A DNA stretch of 64,000 bases from Serinus canaria (taxonomy: Eukaryota; Chordata; Aves; Passeriformes; Fringillidae), in contig NC_066333.1 of NCBI RefSeq assembly GCF_022539315.1, forward strand, positions 2,728,001 to 2,792,000. Direction: 5' to 3'. A model generated the notes under the pieces. That model was not told where the DNA came from and searched no databases. It worked only from the letters and a program-made list of their open reading frames with translations. Within the stretch, counting starts at the first letter, position 1. Each line of letters opens with the position of its first letter. This document shows positions 24,076 to 34,772 of this stretch, one piece after another. A program made the position numbers and the translations under genes.

Positions 24076-24574
24076 CTATTATGGCTAATACAGACCCCAG
24101 CGTGGAGATATACAGAGGCAGGGAGGTAAAGGGCAATGGATACAGGAGATAAATGTTGATTTATCCACGTGCAGGCACAGGGGGACACCCGCAGATGGAT
24201 CCCACGTGGGTGGGAAGGGATGGCCATGGCTCACCCCACACTCAGGTTCATACTGGAGCAGGGCTGCAGACAGATGCTGGGGATCTCTGTGCACATGATC
24301 AATATAATTAATCTCTCACAGCTGCATCTCCCTCAGGGTGTCAGCAAAGCCCCTGTGCCCAGCAGGGCTCCCCGAGTCACACACAGCCAGGGAAAATCCA
24401 CCTTCTGTTTTACACATATCCACAGCCCCCAGAAACACATCCCTGCCCATGGATTTGATTTCTTGGCAGTGTAAGAGTTAACAGCCCATCCAAGAGTTAC
24501 CCAGTCTCACCCTTGATGTCACCTGCAGCAGGTGTCTCACCAGGCTTGGGTGAAATCCTGCCTTTTTCTGTGTT

Positions 24575-24690
24575 AGGATCCCAAAATGGATGGATAGGAA
24601 AGGACCTTAAAGCTCATCCCATTCCACCCTGCACAGGCAGGGACACCTTCCACTGTCCCAGGGTGCTCCAAGCCCCACCTGATGCCTTGT
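24575..24690 (-). mobile_element. CR1 LINE short 3' fragment
   Basis: Antisense CR1 tail: 'ggataggaaaggaccttaaa', 'gctcatcccattccaccctg', 'cttccactgtcccagggtgc' and 'tccaagccccacctgatgcc'. Confidence 0.85.
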
Positions 24691-24701
24691 GAGAGCTGCC
24701 C

Positions 24702-25118
24702 TAGAGCAGAGGCTGGACAGAGCTAAAGAATAAAGCAGGGATTTATCAAAAGGCCTCCATGGATCCACCTTGGGCAGCACCAGAGCCCAGCCAGAGCTGC
24801 ACCCAAGATGACCCAAAATGGCCCCAAAATGCACGGCCGGGCACGGGGTCTCTCCCTGGGATCAGCTCTGCTCCATTCCCACCTTGCAGTTCATTGTCCC
24901 AGCCCAGCTTTAGCCCAGCCAGTCCCACCCTGCTTGTTTTTCTCTCTCCAGCCCACGGGGTTTGTGCTCCTGGGCTGAGATTTGGGTCCTTGGTGCCCAG
25001 CTGGAGCAGGAATTGTTTTGTCTCTCTACTCTGTGAAGAGAACTTACTCAGCCTATGATGCCCAGACCCACACACTAAAGCAGCACAGAAGGTGAAAAAT
25101 ATAAAAGCTGAACCTGAG
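24702..25118 (-). mobile_element. High-identity dispersed repeat, family H, copy 1 (putative solo LTR)
   Basis: About 417 bp from 'cctagagcagaggctggaca' to 'aaaagctgaacctgagg'. It matches 35315-35739 with five substitutions and one 7-bp indel by my reading (near 99% identity). On the minus strand the order is TTTTATATTTTTC, then a GC-rich body, then 'tccctgctttattctttag', which resembles an LTR with a late polyadenylation region. TG...CA ends and target duplications are not clear, so 'LTR' is an inference. Confidence 0.65.
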
Positions 25119-25189
25119 GTATCCCCTCCAACCTGGCCTTGGCCATTTCTAAGGGGCAGCCACAACTTCTCCAGCCCTCCTGCTCTTTC

Positions 25190-25310
25190 AGTTGTAGAAT
25201 CCTGGAATGGTTTGGGTTGGATCTTAAAGACCATCCAGTTCCTTCCCTGCCATGGGCAGAGACAACTTCCACTCCCCCAGGCTGCTCAGTGCTGCTGGGC
25301 AAACCTGGCA
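25190..25310 (-). mobile_element. CR1 LINE short 3' fragment
   Basis: Antisense CR1 tail: 'gtagaatcctggaatggttt', 'gggttggatcttaaagacca' and 'tgccatgggcagagacaac', ending in 'aggctgctcagtgctgctgg'. Confidence 0.82.
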
Positions 25311-26340
25311 GCCAAGACCTGGCATTTTTGACACACAGATGGGCAGCATGAGCATGAGCCAGCAGGAGCTACACACAGGAACAGCTTTGGGAGGAGGAAA
25401 TGATGTGCAAAGAACTTTGTCAATTTAACTCTCCTATTTTCAATTGAACTCTCAAATTTTCAACACTTCATAGCAGTGGGTCCTGTCAGTGCCCTCACCT
25501 CCAAAAGCAGAGCTGCTTTTACAGTCTCCCTGGCCTGAGCAAACCCCAGTGCTGTTGAACAGCCTTTCCATGAGGAGTCACACAAATTAACTTGTTGGGA
25601 CAAACAACACTGGGCTGGTTGCTCAGCTGGAATAAGCCATGCACTGAAATCTCCTGGGATTAGGCAGGGCACAGGATCCCAACTGTCCTGTGATGAATAA
25701 TCAGCTCTTTCCTTCTTCAAGCTGCCTGATGCCCTGCTAGCAGCCAGAGAGAATCATGGAGGGAGGGGAAATGCAGCAAACCCTCCCCTAAGGCTGTCCA
25801 TAATGCCCCTGCACTGACCAGGGACACAGTCACCTCCCAAAGCCAGGGGACAGTGGTCCCCAAGGCCATGCCAGGGCCTGGCAGTCCCCACAACCTCATC
25901 ACATCACCCCCAGCTCCCTGACAAGGCAGCTCCTGCATTTCTTCACCCAGAACGTGGGATGATGATCCCTTCTCACAGGGGATTCCCAGGCAGAATTAAT
26001 CCATGTTTTTAAGGCACCCATGGACTCCTCCTGCAAGTGCAAAAGTCTCAATGCCAAATAAAACCAACCTCATTCCTCAACCTTTCCCTTCCCTGATGCT
26101 ACTCTCCTTATCACAATGACCTTAATAAATATCTTTTCCCACTGATTTTGCAGGTGTTTTTATTTCTTTTGCCAGCACCATTGCATTTTTACTGATCTTT
26201 CAGAGCACTTCATATCTGTGTATTCCTTGGGATTTTTCACCTTACTTAATTCCTTGCCTTTGTTTGGGGAGGGGGGTGGGAAAGAAAGAAGGAAAATTGA
26301 CAGGGGTGAGGAATGATGCTCTGCTGACTCCACAAGACAC
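25311..26340. other. Unique intron sequence
   Basis: No repeat family, RNA gene or coding region is recognisable. Confidence 0.4.
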
Positions 26341-26488
26341 AAGAGATACCTCACTCATCTCGAGGGTCAAATGTCCACGATGGTTTGATCAGATGTCAGC
26401 TTGCATTTATACCCTGGCCTCTGCTGGAGGTTGAATTACATTTCACATTTGACTCACTTCTGGGGTCAAATGTCCCTCCTGTTTGATG
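26341..26488 (-). repeat. Unidentified dispersed repeat, copy 2 of an inverted pair
   Basis: On the minus strand it reads 'catttgaccccagaagtgag', 'tcaaatgtgaaatgtaattc', 'ccagcagaggccagggtata' and 'catctgatcaaacc', aligning with 23926-24075. The spacing between the inverted copies is about 2.27 kb. Confidence 0.75.
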
Positions 26489-26844
26489 GAACAAGAGGAA
26501 TTATTTTCCCCAAGCAGGTTGTGCTGGTGTGAGCTGTCAGTGCTCCCATTATGTTTTAGGCTCCTTTATTTCTGCAGTTTGTCCTCAGCTGAGTCCAGCC
26601 CCTCTGGCATGACAAGAGCTGCAGCCATGGCACAAAAGCCATCCCAACAAGAAAGATCAGGGGAAGGAAGAGGGCACCTGGCTTCCATATGTTTTGGATG
26701 GTGTTTTGTGGGGGTTTTATTTTACACGGGCTTTGTTGGGGGGTTTTGTTTCTCCTTCCTCTCAAGCTGGCAGCTAGGCAGGGAATAATGAAGGAGAGGC
26801 AGGAGGACCCTGATCCTGGCTTTACCACACTCCTGCCATGAGAA

Positions 26845-27230
26845 ACTGCAGAAACCCAGAAAAGGTTGGGTTGGAAGGGACCTTAAACCTCATCTCATCC
26901 CACCCCTGCCATGGCAGGGACACCTTCCACTGTCCCAGGTTGCTCCAAGCCCTGTCCAACCTGGCCTTGGCACTGCCAGGGATCCAGGGGCAGCCACAGC
27001 TGCTCTGGGCACCCTGTGCCAGGGCCTCAGCACCTTCACAGGGGAGAATTCCTGCCCAATATCCCATCCATCCCTGCCCTCTGGCAGTGGGAAGCCATTC
27101 CCTGTGTCCTGTCCCTCCATCCCCTGTTCCCAGTCCCTCCCCAGCTTTCCTGGAGCCCCTTTAGCCCTGGAAAGGCTCTGAGCCCTCCCTGGAGCCTCCT
27201 GCCCTGGGCTGAACAGAGCTTCCTGAGGAT
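26845..27230 (-). mobile_element. CR1 LINE 3' fragment (about 385 bp)
   Basis: Antisense CR1 tail: 'ggttgggttggaagggacct', 'catggcagggacaccttcca', 'caatatcccatccatccctg', 'gtcctgtccctccatcccct' and 'ccctggagcctcctgccctg'. It closely resembles the 8764-9175 copy, so both belong to one subfamily. Confidence 0.92.
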
Positions 27231-28976
27231 CAAAAACCAGGCAAGGGGCTGAGACAAAGCTGCTGTCAGGGAGCTGCAGGATCATGATGGAGATAAAACC
27301 CAACCCACCAGGCTCGTCTGCTGCAGAGTGATGGCTCCAGCCCTGAGTCTGTACAATTTGCCTTTGCCTTGAAGGAACCCAAGGGCTGTTGGATGTCCCT
27401 CTTGGGCTGTAAAGGAATCTCTCCAAGGTGAGATTGTGAGACCCCCCTCCTGCTGTTTAATGTACTCCTTCAGGTTATAACAGGTTTAGCAAACAATAAA
27501 AACCATCTGGAAGGCCGATTTAAATAACAGAGTTGTGTCATTAGTGCTGAAGTCATGGCTGGGGCTGTAAAACCAGTAAACAAATGCTGATGTGCAGGTA
27601 AATAAAGGGGGATGGTGCACTGAGGAGGGTGAGGAGGAAGCTGCTCCTCATCCTCCTTGGCCAAAGCTCATGCTGGGTGTGAACCACATCTCTGCAGGGC
27701 ATGAACTGGGATCCTCACCTTCCCTCCTGTGGGAATCCACAAAATCAGGGGGTTTTGGGAAAGCTGCAGAAAGCAGGCTCAGAGACAGCAGAGCTGTGAT
27801 TGGAGCTATGCAGCAGCCATGAGATTGGTCAGCAGGAAAATTATGTAAGAAGTAGAAAAGCAAGGACAAATAGAACAATGGTCTGTGTATTAATGCTTGT
27901 CTGGAATAACTCCCTAAGCTGCAGAAAAGTTTATCCAGGGAGATATTGGGGAGGTCTAAGCTTGATAATGGAGCTCTGTGCATTGTGTTTGAGGCTCACA
28001 AGCAGGTGTTGGATTTGAAATAAGCCAGCATTGTTTAACCAAAGGTACCTGTGCTTACAGTGGTGGGATGGAACCACTGTCAGTGTGCTTTGGCTTGGTG
28101 TGATTGGTCAGAAAACTCATAAAGTGAGTTGTAACATTGAGTTCTTGGTCTGCAGCCTGGGATGTGAGCTGATGGCATCTTCCCATTGCCATAACCATGG
28201 AATGAGAGTGATGCTGGGAAATCAAACAGCTCAAGGCACGTTCCCAGCAGTGCTGTCCTGTTTGGGATTTGTACAGAGACCCCTGGCTGGCAACACCTCC
28301 CAGCTGCACTCCTGCCACCCCAGATGAGGTTATGGGGGTCACTGCAGCCTCCCACGGAGCCCAGGTGCCCCCCTGCACCCTTGTGCTCCCAGCTCCCCTC
28401 TGACTGCCCCACAGCAGCCCAGGGAGGGAACTGGGCATGCCAAACAAGGCAAACACCCCCAGTCATTGTCCATGATACTCTCTACAGTGCTTTTGCTGGT
28501 GGAGAAAGAGCAGCACAGCCCCTGTGCACCATCTCTGCAGTGGGGGGTTCCTGCCCTCCTCTGCCAAGGGAAAGAACCTTCCTCCCTCTCCCCCCTCCTC
28601 CAAAATAAGAACTAGCAAGTAAACAGAGAGCAAATGAAGAGTGAGCTCCTCTTGCCCAGGTTACAGGGATCTAAGCTGGTTTGGTTGATTCTTCTCCAGG
28701 ATCAACTCAGGCCATGACTCCTCTCCCTGCTTTCCTTTGGGAGCCAACCCTTCTCCCTGAGGGGCAGCAAACCATTCCCAGCCCCACAGCCCCCCTGCTG
28801 ACCTCCCTCTCACGCCCACCTTGAGGGAAAAGGGGAAAAAGCTAAGCAGGAAACACCAGTGGCTCATGCTGGCCATGGCTCTGCCCAAACCCAGCCTGGT
28901 GCTGCAGGCACATCATGGCCAGGGACTGTGGCTGCTCCCTGTGCCAGTACTGCCAGCCCTTCCCAGGGAAATCCTG
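27231..28976. other. Intron sequence; possible diverged LTR at about 27800-28300
   Basis: Most of this shows nothing recognisable. The part from 'gattggtcagcaggaaaatt' (about 27823) to 'ctgatggcatcttcccattg' has the mixture of 'gattggtcag' boxes (twice, near 27823 and 28100) and 'cataaagtgagttg' seen in retroviral LTR U3 regions. I cannot place ends or a second copy, so this is weak. Confidence 0.25.
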
Positions 28977-29220
28977 GCTGCTGTTGGAACTTTTGAGAGG
29001 GTATGAGCACACCTTCACCCCAGTTATTGCAATGGGATATGCTAACACAGCATGGAGGTGGGATTTTTTCAGTGAAATAAGGAAGGAATCACTCCAATTC
29101 AAAGAAATAATCCAGGTGTGTGAACCCACAGATCCACCCTGCAGCAAAGATCACCCAAAAGAAGCTGTTGCTAAAATTCCTACTAAACCATCAATCTGAT
29201 ATAAAAAGCCAACTTCCATC
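28977..29220 (+). repeat. Direct repeat copy 1 flanking the 22-codon TOX2 exon
   Basis: 'gctgctgttggaac', 'gggtatgagcacaccttcac', 'gttattgcaatgggatatgc', 'gaaggaatcactccaattca' and 'tctgatataaaaagcc' recur at 30832-31078 in the same orientation with roughly a dozen differences in about 240 bp. The TATAAAAAG near the right end and LTR-like composition suggest part of a retroviral LTR, but ends are not defined. Confidence 0.85.
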
Positions 29221-29378
29221 CTTGGGAGTTTTAAAGGCAAAGTATCTACAACATCCTTCCATCCTTGGGAGTTTTAAAGGCAAAGTATCTACAACATCCT
29301 TCCATCCTTGGGAGTTTAAAGGCAAAGTATCTACAACATCCTTCCATCCTTGGGAGTTTTTAAAGGCCAAGTATCTGC
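29213..29378. repeat. Tandem repeat, 43-bp unit, about 3.9 copies
   Basis: Units start 'cttccatccttgggagtttt' at 29213, 29256, 29299 and 29341 and carry 'aaaggcaaagtatctacaac'. The first unit's 'cttccatc' is also the last shared segment of the direct repeat at 28977-29220. The array therefore begins at that repeat's junction. Confidence 0.95.
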
Positions 29379-30092
29379 TGTGAACATCCCCAGCATGAGG
29401 CTCTGCACAGCTGGGGCACAGGGCTGACCCCTGGATGGGCACTCAGGGATCACCCCATTCTTTCCCTTATTTACTCACCCTCTGCCAATTCCTGGCTCTA
29501 AGGATCACCCCCACACTGTTGTTGGTTGAACACATATTTGTTTCTGCTGAATCACTCAGCAGCACAAAGTTTGCTGTTCCTTCCCCACCCTGGAATTCCT
29601 CCTCATGCAAGAACAGCCTGTCCCCACGCCACCATGGGGACAGCTGCCAGTGCCAGCTGCCACAGCAGGAACACCTCTCCTGAGCCATGAGCCAGTGCCC
29701 TGCCCTGCTCCAAGAGGCAAACTGCAGGATTTCAGCCCATTCCCAGTGTAACATGGACAGAGTTTAACCCCTGCTGCCATTGGAGCACCACAGTGTTGTC
29801 CCAAATCCCAGGCACTCTGTGGGGCTGGGGTCAACAAAACAGCCCAACACACCCAAAAATGGGGTGCTGGGATGTGTCACCCAGGAGCTGCCACCTCCCC
29901 TCCCCAGGCTGCATGGGATGAGATGCTTTGTGCTGAGGGTGCAGCACCTCTAAACATGCCAGGCCACCCCTGAGGGTGCACAGGGGACCAGCTCTCATCT
30001 CCAGGTCAGGGGGACAGAAAAAGAAAGAAAGAAAAAAAAGAAAAGCATGTGCTGAAGTCCTCCTGTCCCAGCAGGACCTAAATATGGACTTC
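29379..30092. other. Unique intron sequence
   Basis: An A/G-rich run 'agaaaaagaaagaaagaaaa' lies at about 30016-30046. No gene or repeat family is recognised otherwise. Confidence 0.4.
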
Positions 30093-30165
30093 ACAGAATC
30101 ACAGAACTGGGCTGGAAATCACCCTAAAGATCATATTCCAGCCCATACACAGCTTTAGGACCCCA
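30093..30165 (-). mobile_element. CR1 LINE very short 3' fragment
   Basis: 'cttcacagaatcacagaact', 'gggctggaaatcaccctaaa' and 'gatcatattccagcccata' form a CR1 tail of about 70 bp. It is close to the minimum that can be called. Confidence 0.65.
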
Positions 30166-30647
30166 CTCCATGTATTTTCCATGTGTATCCAAGCCCAGAG
30201 AAGGCTCAGGCACCTGCAAGCCATGACTACTTCTATTCTGGTCCCTCCCACATGGGTTTCTAGCTCCAAAACAGGAACCCTTGGATTCCTTTTTCTCCCC
30301 TGTTAATCTATTTAGCTACAGGAAATACTCCACATGAGGGAAGGAGACACCTGAACTGCACACAATACTTGGAAACTTCACTGTGTCCAGAAACATTAAA
30401 TGCACCTTCATTTGGAGTGAGGGATGCTGGGGCAAAGCTTTTCAGCAGAGCTTTTCAGCAGAGCCAGGCTCCAGTGGCAGGCAGCAGCAGGATGGAAATG
30501 CATCCCAACCCTTCCACCAAGTGCTGCATCTGGGCTCTGACCTCCTCCATGGACACTCCTGGTGTCCCAGGAGGGCAGAGTCACAGAGACCTCCTAGAAT
30601 TTGTGCTTTAGTTCCCCCAAAAATCTCACCCCAAAAACAACTCTTAC

Positions 30648-30713
30648 CTGATTGGCCGATAGAAACTCCTGGGCGTTGTCGTTCATCCCCATGTACATGT
30701 TCTCCCCATCAAA
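30648..30713 (-). CDS. TOX2: TOX2 internal coding exon (22 codons)
   Basis: On the minus strand the exon encodes FDGENMYMGMNDNAQEFL followed by SANQ, 22 codons in phase 0 at both ends. TOX-family proteins share the FDGE/D..YM/V.M segment just before the EIPPITPP region, and this exon joins directly to the one at 1-241. Upstream, the acceptor is TTTGCCTTTCTAG with a pyrimidine-rich tract and a TATTAAC branch-point-like motif (30734-30740 on the plus strand). Downstream the donor is CAG then GTAAGAG. The exon is too short to give an ORF of its own. It sits between two copies of a direct repeat (28977-29220 and 30832-31078). Confidence 0.92.
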
Positions 30714-30831
30714 CTAGAAAGGCAAAAGAGAGAGTTAATAAAATGCCATCTGCACACCATGCTGCTGTGCATCCCAAATACCTTCCTGGCTCTTCACATC
30801 AAGAGCTAGAATTTCCAAAGGAAAACCCTGA

Positions 30832-31078
30832 GCTGCTGTTGGAACACTTTGGAGAGGGTATGAGCACACCTTCACCCCAGTTATTGCAATGGGATATGCT
30901 AACACAGCATGGAGGTGGTTTTTTTTTCAGTGAAATAAGGAAGGAATCACTCCAATTCAAAGAAATAATTCAAATGTGTGAACCCACAGAAGCACCCTGC
31001 AGCAAAGATCACCCAAAAGAAGCTGTTGCTAAAATCCCTACTAGACCATCAATCTGATATAAAAAGCCAGCTTCCATC
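30832..31078 (+). repeat. Direct repeat copy 2 flanking the 22-codon TOX2 exon
   Basis: Sister of 28977-29220. It begins 119 bp beyond the exon's upstream edge and ends at 'aagccagcttccatc'. About 100 bp of unrelated sequence separates it from the LTR at 31177. Confidence 0.85.
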
Positions 31079-31170
31079 AGAGGAAATGTCCAGACTTGGG
31101 CAGGTCCCATTCAGTCCTCTTACAGACCTCAACACCAAAGCAAAGCTCCTGCAGCAATGCAGAATCACTC

Positions 31171-31538
31171 TGGAGCTGTGGAGGAGGTTTTACAGTGACT
31201 TCTGTCAGCCAGAGAGAAGTTTGAGAAGAGGATCCATGTTTACCCCTGAAAGAATTTTCTTCCAAGGATCCATGTTTACCCCTGAAAGAATTTTCTTCCA
31301 AGAATCTTCTACCAAGAAAATTTGGTCAAGAGACCAAGAAAGAAAGGAGGATAACTACAGAGAAACCTGCAGCTGTTCCAATGAGCACTTTGTCATTCCT
31401 GACCAATGAGTAAAGTGTCAAATTTGAAGTTCTGTAAGAGTGTATAAAAAGCAGGCATGGTATAATAAAACCAGGTTTGAAGCCTTCTGAAAATGGAGTG
31501 TTGCTTTGGATGGTGACCATCTCAACTATCCATGGAGC
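31171..31538 (+). mobile_element. Solo LTR, family F, with 6-bp target duplication
   Basis: The LTR itself is 31177-31532 (356 bp): TGTGGAGGAGG at the 5' end, ...CTATCCA at the 3' end. It is flanked by 'tggagc' on both sides (31171-31176 and 31533-31538). It contains a TATA box in 'gagtgtataaaaagcaggc' and a polyadenylation signal in 'ggtataataaaaccagg'. A 36-bp segment starting 'ggatccatgtttacccctga' is tandemly doubled inside it (about 31232-31303). A 6-bp duplication is typical of betaretrovirus-like (ERVK) elements in birds; the class call is inference. No internal retroviral genes adjoin. Confidence 0.92.
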
Positions 31539-31539
31539 A

Positions 31540-32663
31540 CTCAGGAGGTGTCTCTGTGCACAGCCTGGCACATCCATCCCCTCTTCTCATGCTCTTCCTG
31601 CTCTGCCAGGACTCTGCTCTGGGCAGCCCGAGCCCAGCCCATCCTCCTGTGCCCCCCAACTCCAGCACACACCCGATTCCCAGCTGCTAATCCACTTATC
31701 AGGCCACAAAACCCCCATGGAGAGCTACAACTCTTCTCACTAATTAGCTGCAACGGGAGCTTTTCACGGGCTCAGATTCCAAAGGAAGGAAAAAAGCCCT
31801 CCAGGATTGTCTGTGGCTCCAAGTACAGCTGGGGCAGGCCTCAAGGCTGAGTTCACAAATTAATTATGGCAATAAAAACGGGCTGAGCCATAAAACACTC
31901 CTGAGACGAGGGTGGAGGCACCAGCTGTGAGTGACACCTTGCACTTCACAAGAGGAAGAGCCAACCCTCCTGCCCTTACCAGCAGGATGATGAATTGGAG
32001 ATTGTTCACCCCTCACCTGTCCTCCCACTCTCTGATACAAAGCTGGTTCCAGTTATGCCTGAACAGAAATTTGCCATATTAAGAGCAATAAAAGTGAAAT
32101 CTAAATAAAGCCAGGTGAAGATTTTCAGCCTAGACAATTAATTCTGCTTCCATTTCTTAGAGTGCTGCAGGATTAGCTATTAAAGGCAGCAGAGTTAGTA
32201 AAGCCAAGTGGGGGTAACATGGCTCTGCTTGGCCTCAGACACCCTCTAATTGCCAAACTGTCCTCTGGCACAGCAAACCACTTAAAAGCTGTAAAATTGG
32301 AGCAGCTATTGTGGCATTCATTAAGCAATACCAGCAGCAGGTGGGAGAGGATTCCTGTGCAACTGCTGGATTCTGTGAGATCCACCAGGGAGGCAGGAGC
32401 TGTGGGATGCAGTGAGCACTGGGACAAACACCTCCCCCAGAAGGCAGCTGGGTACCATCCACTTGAACTGGATTTCCCTCCACCTGGCAGGTGATCACTG
32501 GCACAGCTGGAGCTTCCAGGAGCACAGACCCAACCAACTCTACAGCCTAAATACCCTCTGGCCCCACCTAAATACCCTCTGACCCACCTAAATATCCTCT
32601 GACAGCCCCACCAACCCCAGCAGACACACCTGGGCTGGCAGCAGAGGTGCCAGATGTTGGTGG
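31540..32663. other. Unique intron sequence
   Basis: A short doublet 'ccacctaaataccctctg' repeats two to three times at 32563-32605. AT-rich sequence occupies about 32040-32200. Nothing else is recognised. Confidence 0.4.
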
Positions 32664-32975
32664 AGAATCACAGAATCTCCAGGGTTGGAAAAGCCCTCGA
32701 GGATCACTGAGTCCAACACTCTCCCAGCACTGCCAAGGCCACCACTCAGTGATGTCCCCAAGTGCCACATCACCTCTCATGGATCCCTCCAGGGATGGTG
32801 ACTTCAGCACTGTTCTGGGCTACCTGTTCCAGCAGCTGGCCACCGTTCAGTGAAGAAATGTTCCCTAATATCCAATCTAAACCTGCCCTGGTGCACTTGA
32901 GGCTGATTCCTCTCATTCTACCCCGGGTTCCTACCAGAAGACACCAACCCACACCTGGCCACCACCTTTTTCTCC
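32664..32975 (-). mobile_element. CR1 LINE 3' fragment
   Basis: Antisense CR1 of the 'ttggaaaagccctcgaggat' / 'cactgagtccaacactctcc' subfamily. It continues with 'ttcagtgaagaaatgttccc', 'taatatccaatctaaacctg' and 'cacacctggccaccacct'. Same subfamily as 18583-19130. Confidence 0.9.
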
Positions 32976-34680
32976 AGGAAAAAAGAAATACCTTGAAAGT
33001 TACATTCAGCAAACCAAAAGTATCACTCAGTGGGGAGGCCCAGAGCAGGACAAACCCTCCCCTGCCTCCACATCCTTTTGTTTGTCAGAATGTATTTTTT
33101 TATGGCTTTCTACTGTTCCCCCACCTCCATTCCACAATTCCTTCTGCCCTTGATGCCTTCATAACAACTGTAATGAATCCTGCCTTCAAAATTACTGTTT
33201 CTCTGATTTCCAGGCTGAAAATCAGGACTCAAAATGCAATGGAAACTTTGGAATTTCCCCAGTGCTGATTGGATTTTTTTCCCCCTCTCCTCCAGGCTGT
33301 GAAGGTGCAAACAAATTTATTAGAATTTTTCCCATCAGGATATTTTTTCAGTTAGATGTTTGCCAGTTATGCAGCAGCCAGGTAGAGCAGATAAGTAATG
33401 TTCTCTCCCTCTTCTCATTATTGTTTTGCTACAGAATGCACTTCAAAACAATCAACACCATCACACCAAGTAGATTTATGATAGAAACAGAAATTTTAAT
33501 ATTTCCCCTTGGTTATAAATGCCTCCTCCCTTTTTCCTTCACTCCAGCTCCTGTTCAAACCTGGATAGAGCCCTTCATCACCCTCCTTACCCCAAAACCC
33601 AGCCTGCACTGAATGATGTGGCAGGGATCATTTTCAAGCCCTAACTCAAAAGAAACATCCTCTTGTGCAGTTGTCTTAATCACTTTATCACTTTTGCTCC
33701 GTGGCAATTAGTTAATTTTATTATTCTTTGGTTAATAGGAGCAGCCTGTTAAACAAATCAGTGCCTGTGGCTGATTCTCTCCTGCATGGAATGAGCAGGA
33801 AGCCAGGGAGGGAAGGGGAAAGAAAAGGGGGAAGTGAAAGGGAAGGGGTGAGAGAGGAGGGAAAGTGCCCCAAATTCCACCAATTGTGGCAACAAAGTCA
33901 AATGGACAGCACTGAACTGCCTTGGTGTGCAGGTGACAGGAGCTCCAGGCAGGATCCCATCTCGTGCCACGGGAGGTGGCTTTGCCTGGCACTGGGGGAT
34001 GAGGACAGGGATGCTGCCAGCCCCATTCAGAGAGGGAGCTCCAAGGACATCAGAAAGCAAGCCACAACTGCACCTCTCCATGGGACAACCCACTGAGTAT
34101 TTTGGGTCCAAGCAAAAGACAAAAGTGTGAGAAAACACCCTCTGAAATTCAGTTTTTCACGGAGAATTTAATTAAAAATATAATTCTTTTACTACAGCTC
34201 TTCCAGGAGAGCTGCAGCTGGCACTGTTCTATCAGCCCATACACGGATCTCAATTCAGATGTTGTTGTACAAAGCACTTTTAAAATCTTTACTGCTTTTC
34301 TAGACTCACTTTGGTTTGTTATTTTTGCTCCACAGCATTATTTTCAAACCTGTAAATGTGCCTAGAGGTCTCATGGGTCTCCTGTTAGCCAGATGAATAT
34401 GAAAAGGAAAAACAAATGCAGGCAGCAGGCTGGGACAGACCCCAAAGTGCAGCAGCTGTGGGATCTCCAGCTCTGTGCAAACAGGGAGAACAAATGTTTG
34501 CTAACTGGGAAGGACCCAGTGGAAAGAAACACAACCTCCTGCCAAGATTCCAAGAAGGTGTTACTTTTTCCTGGATGGCACTGCCAGCTTGCACAATTTT
34601 ATTATGAATCTCATCACATCATTTTTGTTTTGTGCGAGCCATGAACTGAGATGGAAACTTCAGCTCTGTAAGAAAATGTG
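32976..34680. other. Unique intron sequence
   Basis: A purine-rich patch ('gggagggaaggggaaagaaa') lies at 33805-33870 and AT-rich parts at 33640-33740 and 34140-34340. No repeat family, RNA gene or coding region is recognised. Confidence 0.4.
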
Positions 34681-34772
34681 GAATCACAGCTTGGTTTGGG
34701 TTGGAAGGGACCTTAAAGATCACCCAGTTCTACTCCCCTGACATGGGCAGGGCCACCTTCCATTAGACCAGA
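34681..34772 (-). mobile_element. CR1 LINE very short 3' fragment
   Basis: 'aatcacagcttggtttgggt', 'tggaagggaccttaaagatc' and 'acatgggcagggccaccttc' give about 90 bp of CR1 tail. Confidence 0.85.

Larger units (their letters stand above)
242..30647 (-). other. TOX2: TOX2 intron (30.4 kb) between the two visible coding exons
   Basis: The intron is bounded by a GTAAGAG donor on the minus strand (30643-30647 reads cttac on the plus strand) and the TTTCAG acceptor at 242-248. It joins codon ...CAG to ACA... in phase 0. The interior holds CR1 fragments, LTR-like copies, several tandem arrays and unique sequence, listed separately. I found no further exon inside it. Because the two exons join to the contiguous TOX2 protein sequence I know, no coding exon is expected here. 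Confidence 0.88.

Noticed and set aside
24746..25234. 162-codon minus-strand ORF shared with 35356-35541
   Set aside because: Shared because both lie in the family H dispersed repeat; no protein family recognised.
29213..29383. Repetitive 87-codon ORF (KGKVSTTSFHPWE)
   Set aside because: Translation of the 43-bp tandem repeat.
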